A stretch of DNA of 64,000 nt from NCBI RefSeq assembly GCF_900168015.1, contig NZ_FUYR01000002.1, positions 248,001 to 312,000 on the forward strand, in the 5' to 3' direction. The position numbers were made by a program, and so were the translations under genes. The stretch is from Daejeonella lutea. Its GTDB lineage: Bacteria; Bacteroidota; Bacteroidia; Sphingobacteriales; Sphingobacteriaceae. Numbering within the stretch: the stretch's first letter is position 1; every line of letters begins with the position of its first letter. Positions 51,092 through 60,077 of this stretch are shown in pieces. The notes beneath the pieces were generated by a model. The model saw nothing but the letters and a program-made list of their open reading frames with translations. It had not been told where the DNA came from and made no database searches.

Positions 51092-51781
51092 TTAAACTAA
51101 ATAGAAGAATGTAAATACGAATACCCAAACAAGGTCTACAAAGTGCCAGTAAAGACCAACCTTCTCAACCATCAGGTAACTTCCGCTGCGTTGGAACACT
51201 CCGGAAACAACCATCAATGTGATGATAATATTAATTATCACACCTGTAAAAACGTGGAATCCATGGAAACCTGTTATAGTAAAGAATAGGTTTGAAAACT
51301 GAAGGGCACCCACTGTGTCTACACCTGTATAAGTTGCAGGGAAACTACCCCACCAATAACCTTCATGATGAAGGTGAGACCACTCTAAAGCCTGACATCC
51401 AAGGAACATTGCACCACCAATAATTGTAGCAATCATCCACCAAACCACCTCTTTTTTCGCATTACGATGTCCTGCTTCAACAGCAAGAACCATAGTTACC
51501 GAACTCATGATCAGGATAAATGTCATAATACCTACGAATACCAACGGATAGCCATGATCTGCAAGACCCGGGATTGACTGGAATACAACATCCGGATCTG
51601 GCCATGTTAATTTGCTGAAACGTTGTGCTCCATAATAGATCAGAAATGCTGAGAATGTAAAAGCATCCGACAATAGGAAGAACCACATCATCAGTTTACC
51701 ATATTCTACAGCAAAAGGCGACTTTCCGCCGCTCCAGGCGTCAGTTTTTATTTCATCAAGTTTTGATACAGTAGTACTCAT
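51092..51781 (-). CDS. Cytochrome c oxidase subunit III
   Basis: A 229-residue subunit III of the heme-copper oxidase, which stabilises subunit I and its proton uptake. It has five or more membrane helices. Family patterns seen are KLMMWFFLLSDAFTFSAFLIYYGA, TGFHGFHVFTGVIINIIITLMV and VGLYWHFVDLVWVFVFTFFYLV at the end. It is the second of two adjacent subunit III-type genes, 23 bases after the first. Confidence 0.93.
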   Translation of the reverse strand: MSTTVSKLDEIKTDAWSGGKSPFAVEYGKLMMWFFLLSDAFTFSAFLIYYGAQRFSKLTWPDPDVVFQSIPGLADHGYPLVFVGIMTFILIMSSVTMVLAVEAGHRNAKKEVVWWMIATIIGGAMFLGCQALEWSHLHHEGYWWGSFPATYTGVDTVGALQFSNLFFTITGFHGFHVFTGVIINIIITLMVVSGVFQRSGSYLMVEKVGLYWHFVDLVWVFVFTFFYLV

Positions 51782-51804
51782 TTAAAGGGTGGTATAGTGG
51801 TTTG

Positions 51805-52380
51805 TTATTGATTCAAAAGTAAGAAAACATATAGATAAATCCATAGGATATCTATAAAATGCCAAAAAATGGATGTCACCTCAAGCCGGAATAAATTGCG
51901 TACCTGGGGGATATTTCTCATTTTTCCAACTAGCGAGTAGATAAGCATTATGATGCCTGCAAAAATATGCAGCAAATGTGCGCCGGTAAACACATAGATG
52001 AACGATTGAGATGCATTATAGTTCACAAAATATGCTCCGGCTTCCGTTAACACGGCCCAGGCGCTATACTGGCTGAAAAAGAATGCGATACCCAGTACGA
52101 TCGTCACGAGTGTATAAAGTTTCTGCGCGGCGAAATTCAGCTTTTTTCCTGAAATATACGCCAGGTGCATTGTGATGCTGCTAACAATAATTATGATTGT
52201 ACTATAAATAAACGCTTTAGGCAGTAACACCTTAATTCCCCGTTCCGCATTACCTTCAGTATAAACTATAAATCCACTGGTTAATGCGGCGAACATCATA
52301 AAAGAGGAAATAATGAAAAGCCACATCAGAAATTTTCTGGCTTTAGAGCTTTGCATATCCTCTACTGGTATTTGGTCCAT
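51805..52380 (-). CDS. Cytochrome c oxidase subunit III-type protein
   Basis: A 191-residue relative of subunit III with five membrane helices. KFLMWLFIISSFMMFAALTSGFIVY opens it, GAHLLHIFAGIIMLIYSLV matches the subunit III core, and the end (VTSIFWHFIDILWIYLYVFLLLNQ) matches too. Two such genes in tandem are common in Bacteroidota oxidase operons; they may pack on different faces of subunit I. It lies two bases after ctaB. Confidence 0.9.
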   Translation of the reverse strand: MDQIPVEDMQSSKARKFLMWLFIISSFMMFAALTSGFIVYTEGNAERGIKVLLPKAFIYSTIIIIVSSITMHLAYISGKKLNFAAQKLYTLVTIVLGIAFFFSQYSAWAVLTEAGAYFVNYNASQSFIYVFTGAHLLHIFAGIIMLIYSLVGKMRNIPQVRNLFRLEVTSIFWHFIDILWIYLYVFLLLNQ

Positions 52381-52382
52381 AT

Positions 52383-53270
52383 CTATTTTGCTATAAAGTC
52401 AAACAAAAGGGTTAATTGAAGAAGCGGCAAATAGAAGAAAGAAGTATACATCAGTTGTTTTGCCGAAGTAACGTCCCTATTTTGATAAAGTTGAACCGCC
52501 TGCCAACAGAAGTATAAACCTGCAATCAATGCTATCGCACCATAAATATTACCTCCGAACGCTTGACCTGAAGGCATTAAATATATGGTTGGCATTAGGC
52601 TAACCGGAATCAAAATTATCGTAGACGCCAAGGTCATAAAGGCACTTGTTTTATCTTGTTTTGTGGTTGGTAACAGTTGAAAACCTGCACGTTTATAGTC
52701 TTCATCCAATACCCAGGCTATTGCCCAGAAATGCGGGAACTGCCATACAAACTGAATAAGAAAAAGAATAACAGGTATCCACGAAATACGTGGCTCGTGA
52801 AAGGCGGCGAAATATCCAATAAGTGGTGGTAATGCTCCGGGAAATGCTCCAATGAATACTGCTATCGGCGATTTACGCTTCATCGGGGTATAAACAAAAG
52901 CATAAAGAAAAATTGAAAAAACTGCCAGCACACCTGTAGGAAAATTCAACCTCAATAAGAGGTATGTACCTGCAATTCCCATGATCAAACTTAAGACGAG
53001 GGCCTGGCCCGTTGTCATATGCCCGGAAGGTATCGGCCGGTCCATCGTCCGCTTCATCAATTTATCTAGATCTTTTTCAATTATCTCGTTAAAACCATTC
53101 GCTGCACCGGTTACCAAGAATCCTCCAACTGTCAGGATCACCCAGTTAATCCAGTTGATATCACCCTGTTGCTTACTCCCCATCAAAAAACAGATTGATG
53201 CCGAGAAAACCACAGTCAGTGTTAACCTCAATTTAATTAACTTATTAAAATCGGAGAGGAATTTCTTCAC
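52383..53270 (-). CDS. ctaB: Protoheme IX farnesyltransferase (heme O synthase)
   Basis: CtaB attaches a farnesyl group to heme B to make heme O. It is a 295-residue UbiA-family membrane enzyme. Both Asp-rich motifs are present: NGFNEIIEKDLDKLMKRTMDRP (near residue 60) and AIAWVLDEDYKRAGFQLLP (near 190). About eight to nine membrane helices are seen. The start is GTG (MKKFLSDFNK), the only start that keeps the N-terminal helix. It lies ten bases after ctaA. Confidence 0.95.
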   Translation of the reverse strand: MKKFLSDFNKLIKLRLTLTVVFSASICFLMGSKQQGDINWINWVILTVGGFLVTGAANGFNEIIEKDLDKLMKRTMDRPIPSGHMTTGQALVLSLIMGIAGTYLLLRLNFPTGVLAVFSIFLYAFVYTPMKRKSPIAVFIGAFPGALPPLIGYFAAFHEPRISWIPVILFLIQFVWQFPHFWAIAWVLDEDYKRAGFQLLPTTKQDKTSAFMTLASTIILIPVSLMPTIYLMPSGQAFGGNIYGAIALIAGLYFCWQAVQLYQNRDVTSAKQLMYTSFFYLPLLQLTLLFDFIAK

Positions 53271-53280
53271 TATATTTATT

Positions 53281-54342
53281 TCAATTAAGTATCTCCAGCC
53301 TGCTTTTCTTTAACAGGAGCAGTAGGTAAAACTGGGCACCGAAAACAAGCGTCGCCAGTAAAATGTGTATCGCCTGAGCAACAGGCGGTAATCCCACGTA
53401 CGAGAGTATCAAACCTGTGATTATTTGAAGAACAATCAGCAAAAATACGTATGATATATATTTATACTGGTATCCAGCCACAGGATATCGCTTCCTGATT
53501 AGTACAAATGATACTACGTTTACAATTATCACAAGTATCGCAAGATCCCTATGGTATATAAAATTCGCACCTACCTGCGAAACCCATTCCGACCGGTTGA
53601 GATCACTCATTAATGTTGATACCATGTCAATCTGTTCTCTGACTTCAGTGCCTAATGTGATCTGAACCACCGTCAGGATTAAACCGGTATAAGCTAAAAT
53701 GGTAACCAAAACAGAACCTATGTTTGTAAGGACACTCTTATCCCGAAGTGAGCGCGCCTCATAATAGGTATAAATTGAAATAGCCAAAATCGCTATAGCT
53801 ACGAGCATGTGTATGGTAACTACCCAGGCAAGTAAATTCGTTGACACTACTATGGATCCAAGCCATCCCTGAAAACCTACTAGGAAAAGATTAAATAAAC
53901 TCCAGAAGAATATGCGACTACGTGTTCTTAAATACGTAATAGATGCAACAACACATGCTATTAAGAATAAGCCAACTAAAGCACCCAAGAGTCTGTTAAC
54001 GTATTCCGTCCATGTCTTTGCTGCATTGAATTCATCTGGCTTTAAAATGCTTTTGTCATTCCTGATCCGGTAAGCGAGATCTCCATAACCCAAAAGGTCT
54101 AGTGTCTTTGCAAATCGCTCGTTCTTACGAATCCGCTTATCAACATACTTTTCGTGATAATTTGCCGGAAGTTGGGAAATGTGAGTTGGAGGAATATACT
54201 GATCGAAACATTTAGGCCAATCTGGACATCCCATCCCCGAACCGGTACTGCGAACAACTCCTCCGGCCAGTATAAGCAGAAAAAGAGCTACTACAGAGAT
54301 ATAATTTATCGCCAGGAATCTCTTCTCACTTGAAGGATACAT
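53281..54342 (-). CDS. ctaA: Heme A synthase (COX15/CtaA)
   Basis: CtaA oxidises heme O to heme A in the membrane. The 353-residue protein has eight membrane helices. Conserved elements include LLILAGGVVRSTGSGMGCPDWPKCFDQYIPP at the start (with two cysteines), EYVNRLLGALVGLF, VVTIHMLVA and AIHILLATLVFGAQFYLLLLL, carrying heme-ligand histidines. It follows coxI after a 99-base spacer with a folded element and a terminator-like hairpin. Confidence 0.95.
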   Translation of the reverse strand: MYPSSEKRFLAINYISVVALFLLILAGGVVRSTGSGMGCPDWPKCFDQYIPPTHISQLPANYHEKYVDKRIRKNERFAKTLDLLGYGDLAYRIRNDKSILKPDEFNAAKTWTEYVNRLLGALVGLFLIACVVASITYLRTRSRIFFWSLFNLFLVGFQGWLGSIVVSTNLLAWVVTIHMLVAIAILAISIYTYYEARSLRDKSVLTNIGSVLVTILAYTGLILTVVQITLGTEVREQIDMVSTLMSDLNRSEWVSQVGANFIYHRDLAILVIIVNVVSFVLIRKRYPVAGYQYKYISYVFLLIVLQIITGLILSYVGLPPVAQAIHILLATLVFGAQFYLLLLLKKSRLEILN

Positions 54343-54350
54343 TTCGGTTT

Positions 54351-54372
54351 ATAAAAAGTCCATTCGGACTGT
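54351..54372 (-). terminator. Terminator-like hairpin before ctaA
   Basis: On the minus strand AGTCC and GGACT pair around a 4-base loop GAAT, followed by TTTTAT. The stem is only 5 bp, so termination would be partial. It lies nine bases before the ctaA start, downstream of the coxI stop. Confidence 0.5.
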
Positions 54373-54440
54373 TTCCAGAAGAAGGGGGAGTTGGTAAACC
54401 CTACTGACGACTATCAGCCGTCAGCAGGAGGTCCCTTCTT
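54373..54440 (-). promoter_or_regulatory. Folded RNA element between coxI and ctaA
   Basis: In the minus-strand transcript an outer 8-bp helix (AAGAAGGG with CCCTTCTT) encloses a 10-bp hairpin, CCTGCTGACG with CGTCAGTAGG, around a 9-base loop. One pair is U-G on the minus strand but would be A-C on the plus strand, so the fold fits the operon direction. The terminator-like hairpin follows directly. It may set the ratio of oxidase subunits to heme A enzymes, or stabilise the upstream mRNA end. No known riboswitch class was recognised. Confidence 0.5.
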
Positions 54441-54441
54441 T

Positions 54442-56352
54442 CTATTTAATTTCTTCGGAAGCCGGGCTTTTAACCGCATGCTGCCTTTCCCATTCTTGCT
54501 GAATAAGTTCTGCTTCAGGATTATCTTCAAAGTCATGCTGAAGATTCGAGCTCATTGTTTCAGAGAAAGGGGTAGTTTGAGGAATAAAATCTTCGTGATG
54601 ACCTGGCTTGCTGTAATCATACGGCCAGCGGTAAACTGAAGGAATTTCTCCGGGCCAGTTACCATGCAGATGCTCTACAGGGGCCGTCCACTCAAGAGTA
54701 TTTGACTCCCACGGATTCTGACTTGACTTTTTACCGTACCAGATAGAATAAAAGAAATTCCACAAGAATGCAACCTGAGCAAGTGCCGCTATAATTGCGG
54801 CCCATGTGATAAATACGTTAACAGTTAACCATTCCTGCATAAATGCAAACTCAGTAAAGGCGTAGTAACGGCGGGGTACACCATCAATACCCATAAAGTG
54901 CATCGGGAAGAAAACAAGATATGCTCCGATAAATGTCAGCCAGAAGTGAATATACCCTAATCTCTCATCCATTAAACGGCCGAACATTTTTGGATACCAG
55001 TGATAGACTCCACAAAGCATTCCAAATATAGCTGCAGCACCCATTACAAGGTGGAAGTGAGCTACTACGAAGTACGTGTCGTGAAGATTAATGTCAAGGG
55101 CCGCATTACCAAGGAAAATACCGGTCAAACCACCTGAGATAAAGAAAGACACAAGTCCGATTGCAAAAAGCATAGCTGGAGTGAATCTCAAATTACCACG
55201 CCAGATTGTAGCAAGATAGTTGAATGTTTTAACCGCTGAAGGAACTGCAATGATTAGTGTTGTGATCATGAAGACCCCTCCCAGGAATGGATTCATCCCC
55301 GTTACGAACATATGGTGACCCCAAACGATGAATGATAATACGGTGATACCAATTAATGAATAAACCATTGCATGGTAACCAAAGATCGGTTTACGGGAGT
55401 TTGTTGCAATAACCTCAGATGTAATACCAAGGGCCGGCATAATTACTATGTAAACCTCCGGGTGACCAAGGAACCAGAACAAGTGCTGCCACAGTACCGG
55501 ACTTCCACCTTGATTAGGCAGAATTTGACCAGCAACAACGATATCGGATAGATAGAAACTTGTACCGAAACTACGATCAAAAATCAAAAGAACAACTGCT
55601 GAAACTAATACCGGGAATGAAAGTACCCCAACGATGGCTGTTAAGAAAAACGCCCAGATCGTTAAAGGCATCTTCCACATGTCCATACCAGTTGTGCGCA
55701 TATTCAGTACGGTAGAAATATAATTTAGAGCTCCAATTAGCGATGATGCAATGAATGCAACCATACTAATCAGCCATAAGGTCATACCCGTTCCCGAACC
55801 GGCTATCGCTTTTGGCAATGCCGATAGCGGCGGATAAACAGTCCATCCTGCACTCGCCGGTCCGCTTTCAACAAAGAACGAAGCCATCATAATACAGCAA
55901 GCTGTGAAGAAGAACCAATATGAAAGCATGTTAAGGAATGGCGAAGCCATATCCCGTGCACCGAGTTGCAATGGAATTAGTAGATTACTGAATGTTCCGC
56001 TAAGCCCCGCAGTCAGTACAAAGAATACCATCATGGTGCCATGTATTGTAACCAATGCCAGGTAGAAGTCCGGTTTTATTCTACCTCCCTCAGCCCATTT
56101 GCTCCCTAAGAAAGTCTCCAATAATGGGAAACTCTTTTCTGGCCAGGCCAGTTGTAATCTGAATAAGATTGAAAGTATCATTGCAATAACAGCCATGATA
56201 ATCCCTGTGATCAGGAACTGTTTTGCGATCATTTTATGATCCTGGCTAAAGATATATTTCGTTATAAATGTTTCTTTATGATGCCCGTGATCATGACCGT
56301 GATCGTCGTGGTGGTGAAGTACGGCTGTATCGTGTATTGCTGTGCTTGCCAT
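54442..56352 (-). CDS. ctaD: Cytochrome c oxidase subunit I
   Basis: The catalytic subunit of the terminal oxidase; it reduces O2 at the heme a3-CuB centre and pumps protons. The 636-residue protein has twelve or more membrane helices. FWFLGHPEVYIVIMPALG carries the CuB His and cross-linked Tyr, VWGHHMFVTGM the other CuB histidines, and HFHLVMGA the heme ligands. The Tyr in HPEVY marks an A-type oxidase. The start is histidine-rich (HHHDDHGHDHGHH). It lies two bases after subunit II. Confidence 0.97.
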   Translation of the reverse strand: MASTAIHDTAVLHHHDDHGHDHGHHKETFITKYIFSQDHKMIAKQFLITGIIMAVIAMILSILFRLQLAWPEKSFPLLETFLGSKWAEGGRIKPDFYLALVTIHGTMMVFFVLTAGLSGTFSNLLIPLQLGARDMASPFLNMLSYWFFFTACCIMMASFFVESGPASAGWTVYPPLSALPKAIAGSGTGMTLWLISMVAFIASSLIGALNYISTVLNMRTTGMDMWKMPLTIWAFFLTAIVGVLSFPVLVSAVVLLIFDRSFGTSFYLSDIVVAGQILPNQGGSPVLWQHLFWFLGHPEVYIVIMPALGITSEVIATNSRKPIFGYHAMVYSLIGITVLSFIVWGHHMFVTGMNPFLGGVFMITTLIIAVPSAVKTFNYLATIWRGNLRFTPAMLFAIGLVSFFISGGLTGIFLGNAALDINLHDTYFVVAHFHLVMGAAAIFGMLCGVYHWYPKMFGRLMDERLGYIHFWLTFIGAYLVFFPMHFMGIDGVPRRYYAFTEFAFMQEWLTVNVFITWAAIIAALAQVAFLWNFFYSIWYGKKSSQNPWESNTLEWTAPVEHLHGNWPGEIPSVYRWPYDYSKPGHHEDFIPQTTPFSETMSSNLQHDFEDNPEAELIQQEWERQHAVKSPASEEIK

Positions 56353-56354
56353 AA

Positions 56355-57683
56355 TTATTTGGTGGTTGTATTAGTATTTAACGCAATTTTCTTATTCTCT
56401 CCTGCACTCTTTTGCTCCGCCATCTGAAGCTCTTTCTTTACATCGTCACTGTAGTATAAAGGCTGTTTTGCAATCCAAACTGCATATTCAGCCTCGGTTA
56501 CTACCGTAACTTTTGCTTGCATATTATAATGACCCGCACCGCAAATCTTCGCGCATAGCAGCACATAATCATAAGCAGGGTTATTACGTTTCTCTCTCAT
56601 TTGCGCAGTTGTTAAGCGCGGGGTGAACTGGAAATATGTAGGCATACCCGGAACAGCGTTAATCTGTACCCTGAAATCTGGCAAATAGAAACTGTGAAGG
56701 ATATCTTTCGAACCAATTGTAACCCGGACTGGTTTACCTACTGGTATTACAATCTCACCTACAAGTTTGTCATCCCAACTTTTCTGATCTTTGAAATCTA
56801 TACCCAAACCATTGGTAGGGGTAGTCAGCTTGAAATTACGTTTCCCTATTGAATTGTCTTCTCCTGAATAGCGCAAGTTCCATTTGAATTGCTCACCTAT
56901 CACTTCAATGTTCATTGCCTTTTTCTGATCTTCTTCAGAAACATTGGTGATGCTTCGCCATGTGAAAAATCCAAGAAGCACAAGTACGGTTAAAGCGATT
57001 GCCGGAACGATTGTCCAGATGCGCTCAAGTGCGTTGTTATGTGGGTAGAAGTATGCTTTTCTTTCTTTTGATCCGCGATATTGATATGAAAAACCAAATA
57101 AAGCAATGTGAGTAAGAATGAAAACGATTGTCGTAATGATAAGGGTGATATTGAACATGAAGTCAATATCCATACCGTGCTCTGACGCCGATTCGTGCAT
57201 ACTCATGGGGCCCTGTACTGAATATGACCAGTATACACCGTACAAACCAGCCAATAAGAACACAATGAACAAGCCACCCTGGAACTTCCTTGAATCAAAT
57301 TTTGCTCCTTTACGTCCCTGAATATCCCTGCTCACTTCGTACACTTCCATAACTTTCCCAACTACGGCAATGAACACGCAGAAGAGAATAAACAATAGAA
57401 GATAATACGCTCCAGTTTTATAAGCAGCAGAATGATCAACTTCTGTAGATCCCGGCTGCATATTCTTGTATCTGGCTGCTGTATCTACGGCAGTGCTGAT
57501 AAGCGGTGCCGATGACGGTGAAACCTGAGTAGCTGACACCGCAGCAGTATCTGCTACCGTCGATATTGAACTAACTGCAGTATCCTGAACCTGTGCTGAA
57601 ACCGTATAACTAGATACTGTAAGAGCGCAAGCAACTAATACAGATGCAGCAATCCTGATATTAAAAATTTCTCTTAACCTCAT
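56355..57683 (-). CDS. ctaC: Cytochrome c oxidase subunit II
   Basis: Subunit II takes electrons from cytochrome c through its CuA site. The 442-residue protein has a signal peptide (IRIAASVLVACALTVSSYTVSAQ) and three membrane helices, more than the usual two. The cupredoxin domain outside the membrane has CAKICGAGHYNM, the CuA site, with Lys where many families have Glu. No CxxCH is present, so this is not a fused caa3 form. The frame extends to 57746, overlapping actF; ATG 57683 fits the signal peptide. Confidence 0.95.
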   Translation of the reverse strand: MRLREIFNIRIAASVLVACALTVSSYTVSAQVQDTAVSSISTVADTAAVSATQVSPSSAPLISTAVDTAARYKNMQPGSTEVDHSAAYKTGAYYLLLFILFCVFIAVVGKVMEVYEVSRDIQGRKGAKFDSRKFQGGLFIVFLLAGLYGVYWSYSVQGPMSMHESASEHGMDIDFMFNITLIITTIVFILTHIALFGFSYQYRGSKERKAYFYPHNNALERIWTIVPAIALTVLVLLGFFTWRSITNVSEEDQKKAMNIEVIGEQFKWNLRYSGEDNSIGKRNFKLTTPTNGLGIDFKDQKSWDDKLVGEIVIPVGKPVRVTIGSKDILHSFYLPDFRVQINAVPGMPTYFQFTPRLTTAQMREKRNNPAYDYVLLCAKICGAGHYNMQAKVTVVTEAEYAVWIAKQPLYYSDDVKKELQMAEQKSAGENKKIALNTNTTTK

Positions 57684-57717
57684 TTTATTCGTACTATTTA
57701 CCTTTTGGACCTCTTGT

Positions 57718-58944
57718 TTAAATTTGGTGATGCAAGCTTTCTTCAAGGAAAGGGTGATTGGTTGGAACCATTGACCTCTTGCTTAATTGATTCAGCGTTA
57801 GGAATGCAAATAATCCTGCAAATCCAATTGCAATACCTATTTCGATAATACCGAAACCTCGGTGTGCTTCAACAGTTCCAGGCATGATCATCATATAATA
57901 ATCCAGCCAGTGACCGCAAAGAAGCATGATACAAACAAACATTAAGGTGTTTGTCTGACGTTTAGAACCACGGGCCATCAATATCAGTATCGGTGCGACG
58001 AAGTTTATCACGATGTTTACCCAAAACCAAGGAAGGTATTCAGGCTCCCATCTTTTGTAGAAGTAAACTGTTTCCTCCGGCATGTTGGCGTAGTAGATAA
58101 GTAGGAACTGCGCAAACCATACATATGTCCAGAAGATAGAGAATGCGAAGATGAACTTACCTAAATCATGAAGGTGATTCTCATTAATCCATGATAAATA
58201 ACCACCTTTTTTAAGAAGGATAACGATTAAAGTAATAACACATAATCCACTAACCCACATCGCTGCAAAGTTATACCATCCGAACATGGTAGAAAACCAG
58301 TGCGCTTCAAGCGACATAATCGTGTCAAATGCCCAGATTGGTGTTGTAAATCCGAAGATGATGAGGAATACAGCTGACCATTTTATGCTTTTATCGTAGA
58401 AAACTAAACCCCCTTGTTCTGCTTCACGCTGTGCATACTTAGCAAACAGATAGGCAAAGAAACTATAAGCTCCTAAAAATATTGCCAAACGAGCAAGGAA
58501 GAATGGCACATTAAGATAAACGGCTTTACCCGCAATGATTTTATCATAATTAGCGCTGGATGGGTCTGTTAAACCATCGCCATTCCAATGGTGATATAAG
58601 TTGTGAGTCATCAGGCCTGCAGCACAAACTACAAACAAAATAACGGATGCAATCGGAAGTACCCTTGACATTGCCTGAGGAATTCGTAGCAATCCTGTTG
58701 CCCAGCCCGCCTGCGCTACATATTGCAGAGCGATAAAAAATAGACCTGTGGCGCAAACGCATGTGAAATAATATGCCATCAGCAGTAAGTTTGCGTATGT
58801 ACGCTCAGCATGGTCAGTCAGAAAGCCAAAGGCAATTGACAGAACACCTACCACTATTGCTATAAGGCTCCAGGTTTTTAATTTGCCTGAAAAAACAAAT
58901 TGTTCAGAAAAATTATGAGTATGAGTATGATTATGATTTCCCAT
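57718..58944 (-). CDS. actF: Alternative complex III quinone-binding subunit ActF
   Basis: ActF is one of two NrfD-like membrane subunits of the quinol:cytochrome c oxidoreductase. The 408-residue protein has about ten helices. WSLIAIVVGVLSIAFGFL, IFTFSIF-type aromatic helices (FIFAFSIFWTYVWFAQFLLIYYA) and MPEETVYFYKRWEPEY are seen. The histidine-rich start is MGNHNHTHTHN. It lies 17 bases after actE and ends upstream of subunit II. Confidence 0.92.
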   Translation of the reverse strand: MGNHNHTHTHNFSEQFVFSGKLKTWSLIAIVVGVLSIAFGFLTDHAERTYANLLLMAYYFTCVCATGLFFIALQYVAQAGWATGLLRIPQAMSRVLPIASVILFVVCAAGLMTHNLYHHWNGDGLTDPSSANYDKIIAGKAVYLNVPFFLARLAIFLGAYSFFAYLFAKYAQREAEQGGLVFYDKSIKWSAVFLIIFGFTTPIWAFDTIMSLEAHWFSTMFGWYNFAAMWVSGLCVITLIVILLKKGGYLSWINENHLHDLGKFIFAFSIFWTYVWFAQFLLIYYANMPEETVYFYKRWEPEYLPWFWVNIVINFVAPILILMARGSKRQTNTLMFVCIMLLCGHWLDYYMMIMPGTVEAHRGFGIIEIGIAIGFAGLFAFLTLNQLSKRSMVPTNHPFLEESLHHQI

Positions 58945-58961
58945 CTGGTTTTAGCAATTGA

Positions 58962-59546
58962 CTATTGTAATTTTTGTAATTCGTGAACGTACATAACAAT
59001 TTTCCACCGTTGCTCCGGAGTTAACTGATATTTGTGCGGACCCATAAGGTTCAATCCATAAGTTATCGTATGGTATATTTTTCCGTCGGTAAGATCTTTC
59101 ATAGATCCCCCTCTTGAAGAATTACCAGTTGAATATGACGGTGGTGCCGGGAACTTTTCCATCTTCACAATAGAACCATCTCCTTTACCTTCATTACCGT
59201 GGCAGTGCGAGCACATATTCAGGTAAAGCGTTTTCCCCTGCTCAAGAGTCGGTACAGTTACTGGAAGCGGGTTAGACAAACCTGCGCTAGCTGCCTGATA
59301 CCCCTCAGGAGTATTTGGATAATTTTCATTTTTGTCAAATCCTACTGGTGAGGTTCCAGCGGGCGGAGTTTGAGCTGTCTTCCCGTCCTTGAAGTTCTTA
59401 TTAGGCTGATCCGGGTTATAAGCGATCGGATCATACATATTACGGGCATACTCGATACCTGTGCTTCTATTATTTGAACAAGAAGTTATAACTGAAGCAG
59501 TTGCAACAGTTAAAAAAGCGGTACAAATTATCAGGACCTTATTCAT
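58962..59546 (-). CDS. actE: Alternative complex III monoheme cytochrome c ActE
   Basis: ActE is a lipoprotein cytochrome c of the Act complex and probably hands electrons to the oxidase. The 194-residue protein has a signal ending ASVITSC, one heme site CSHCH (LNMCSHCHGNEGKGDG), and a likely Met ligand in LNLMGPHKYQLT. The frame extends to 59588 inside actD; ATG 59546 overlaps the actD stop region by eight bases and fits the signal peptide. ATG 59555 is also possible. Confidence 0.93.
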   Translation of the reverse strand: MNKVLIICTAFLTVATASVITSCSNNRSTGIEYARNMYDPIAYNPDQPNKNFKDGKTAQTPPAGTSPVGFDKNENYPNTPEGYQAASAGLSNPLPVTVPTLEQGKTLYLNMCSHCHGNEGKGDGSIVKMEKFPAPPSYSTGNSSRGGSMKDLTDGKIYHTITYGLNLMGPHKYQLTPEQRWKIVMYVHELQKLQ

Positions 59547-60075
59547 AACTAACATATTTCCTTTCGTTGTGCTTAATTTCAACAGCACCAGCTTCTTTTA
59601 AAATGTTGTCAATTTTATCGTGATACGGGTTTTCCTTCGCATCAATCGCCACTACAAAACGGTCGTTAGTTGCGCGAAGATCCATAACTCTTGGAGCACG
59701 TCCGGGAGCCAGGTGATTAACAAAGAAATAAGTTCCCACCATACCGAACGAACAGAATAGAACTGTTAACTCAAACATGATTGGCACAAAATCCGGGAAA
59801 GCAAAGTGAGGCTTACCACCGATGTTCATAGGCCAGTCGTAAACCAGCATATAATAGATCATCGAGATAGCTGTGATCGTTCCTGTCAGTCCAAAGCAGA
59901 ATGCTACCTTTCCTAAACGTGAACGTTTGATCCCTAATTTATCTTCAATACCATGTATAGGCATCGGGGTGAATACATCGTAAATTTTAACGTTGCCTTC
60001 CTGTAACTTATCGATCCCATGCATTAGGTCATCCGGATCTGCAAAATGCCCTAAAATATATTTTATGTTACTCAT
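59539..60075 (-). CDS. actD: Alternative complex III subunit ActD (DUF3341)
   Basis: A 178-residue membrane subunit of the Act complex. It starts YILGHFADPDDLMHGIDKLQEGNVKIYDVFTPMPIHGIED, typical of DUF3341. Two membrane helices follow (VAFCFGLTGTITAISMIYYML and FVPIMFELTVLFCSFGMVGTYFFV). Its role is structural, connecting the membrane subunits. It lies two bases after actC. Confidence 0.94.
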   Translation of the reverse strand: MSNIKYILGHFADPDDLMHGIDKLQEGNVKIYDVFTPMPIHGIEDKLGIKRSRLGKVAFCFGLTGTITAISMIYYMLVYDWPMNIGGKPHFAFPDFVPIMFELTVLFCSFGMVGTYFFVNHLAPGRAPRVMDLRATNDRFVVAIDAKENPYHDKIDNILKEAGAVEIKHNERKYVSYE

Positions 60076-60077
60076 CT

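Noticed and set aside
56355-57683. caa3-type oxidase with cytochrome c fused to subunit II
   Set aside because: No CxxCH motif in subunit II; the protein ends shortly after the CuA domain.
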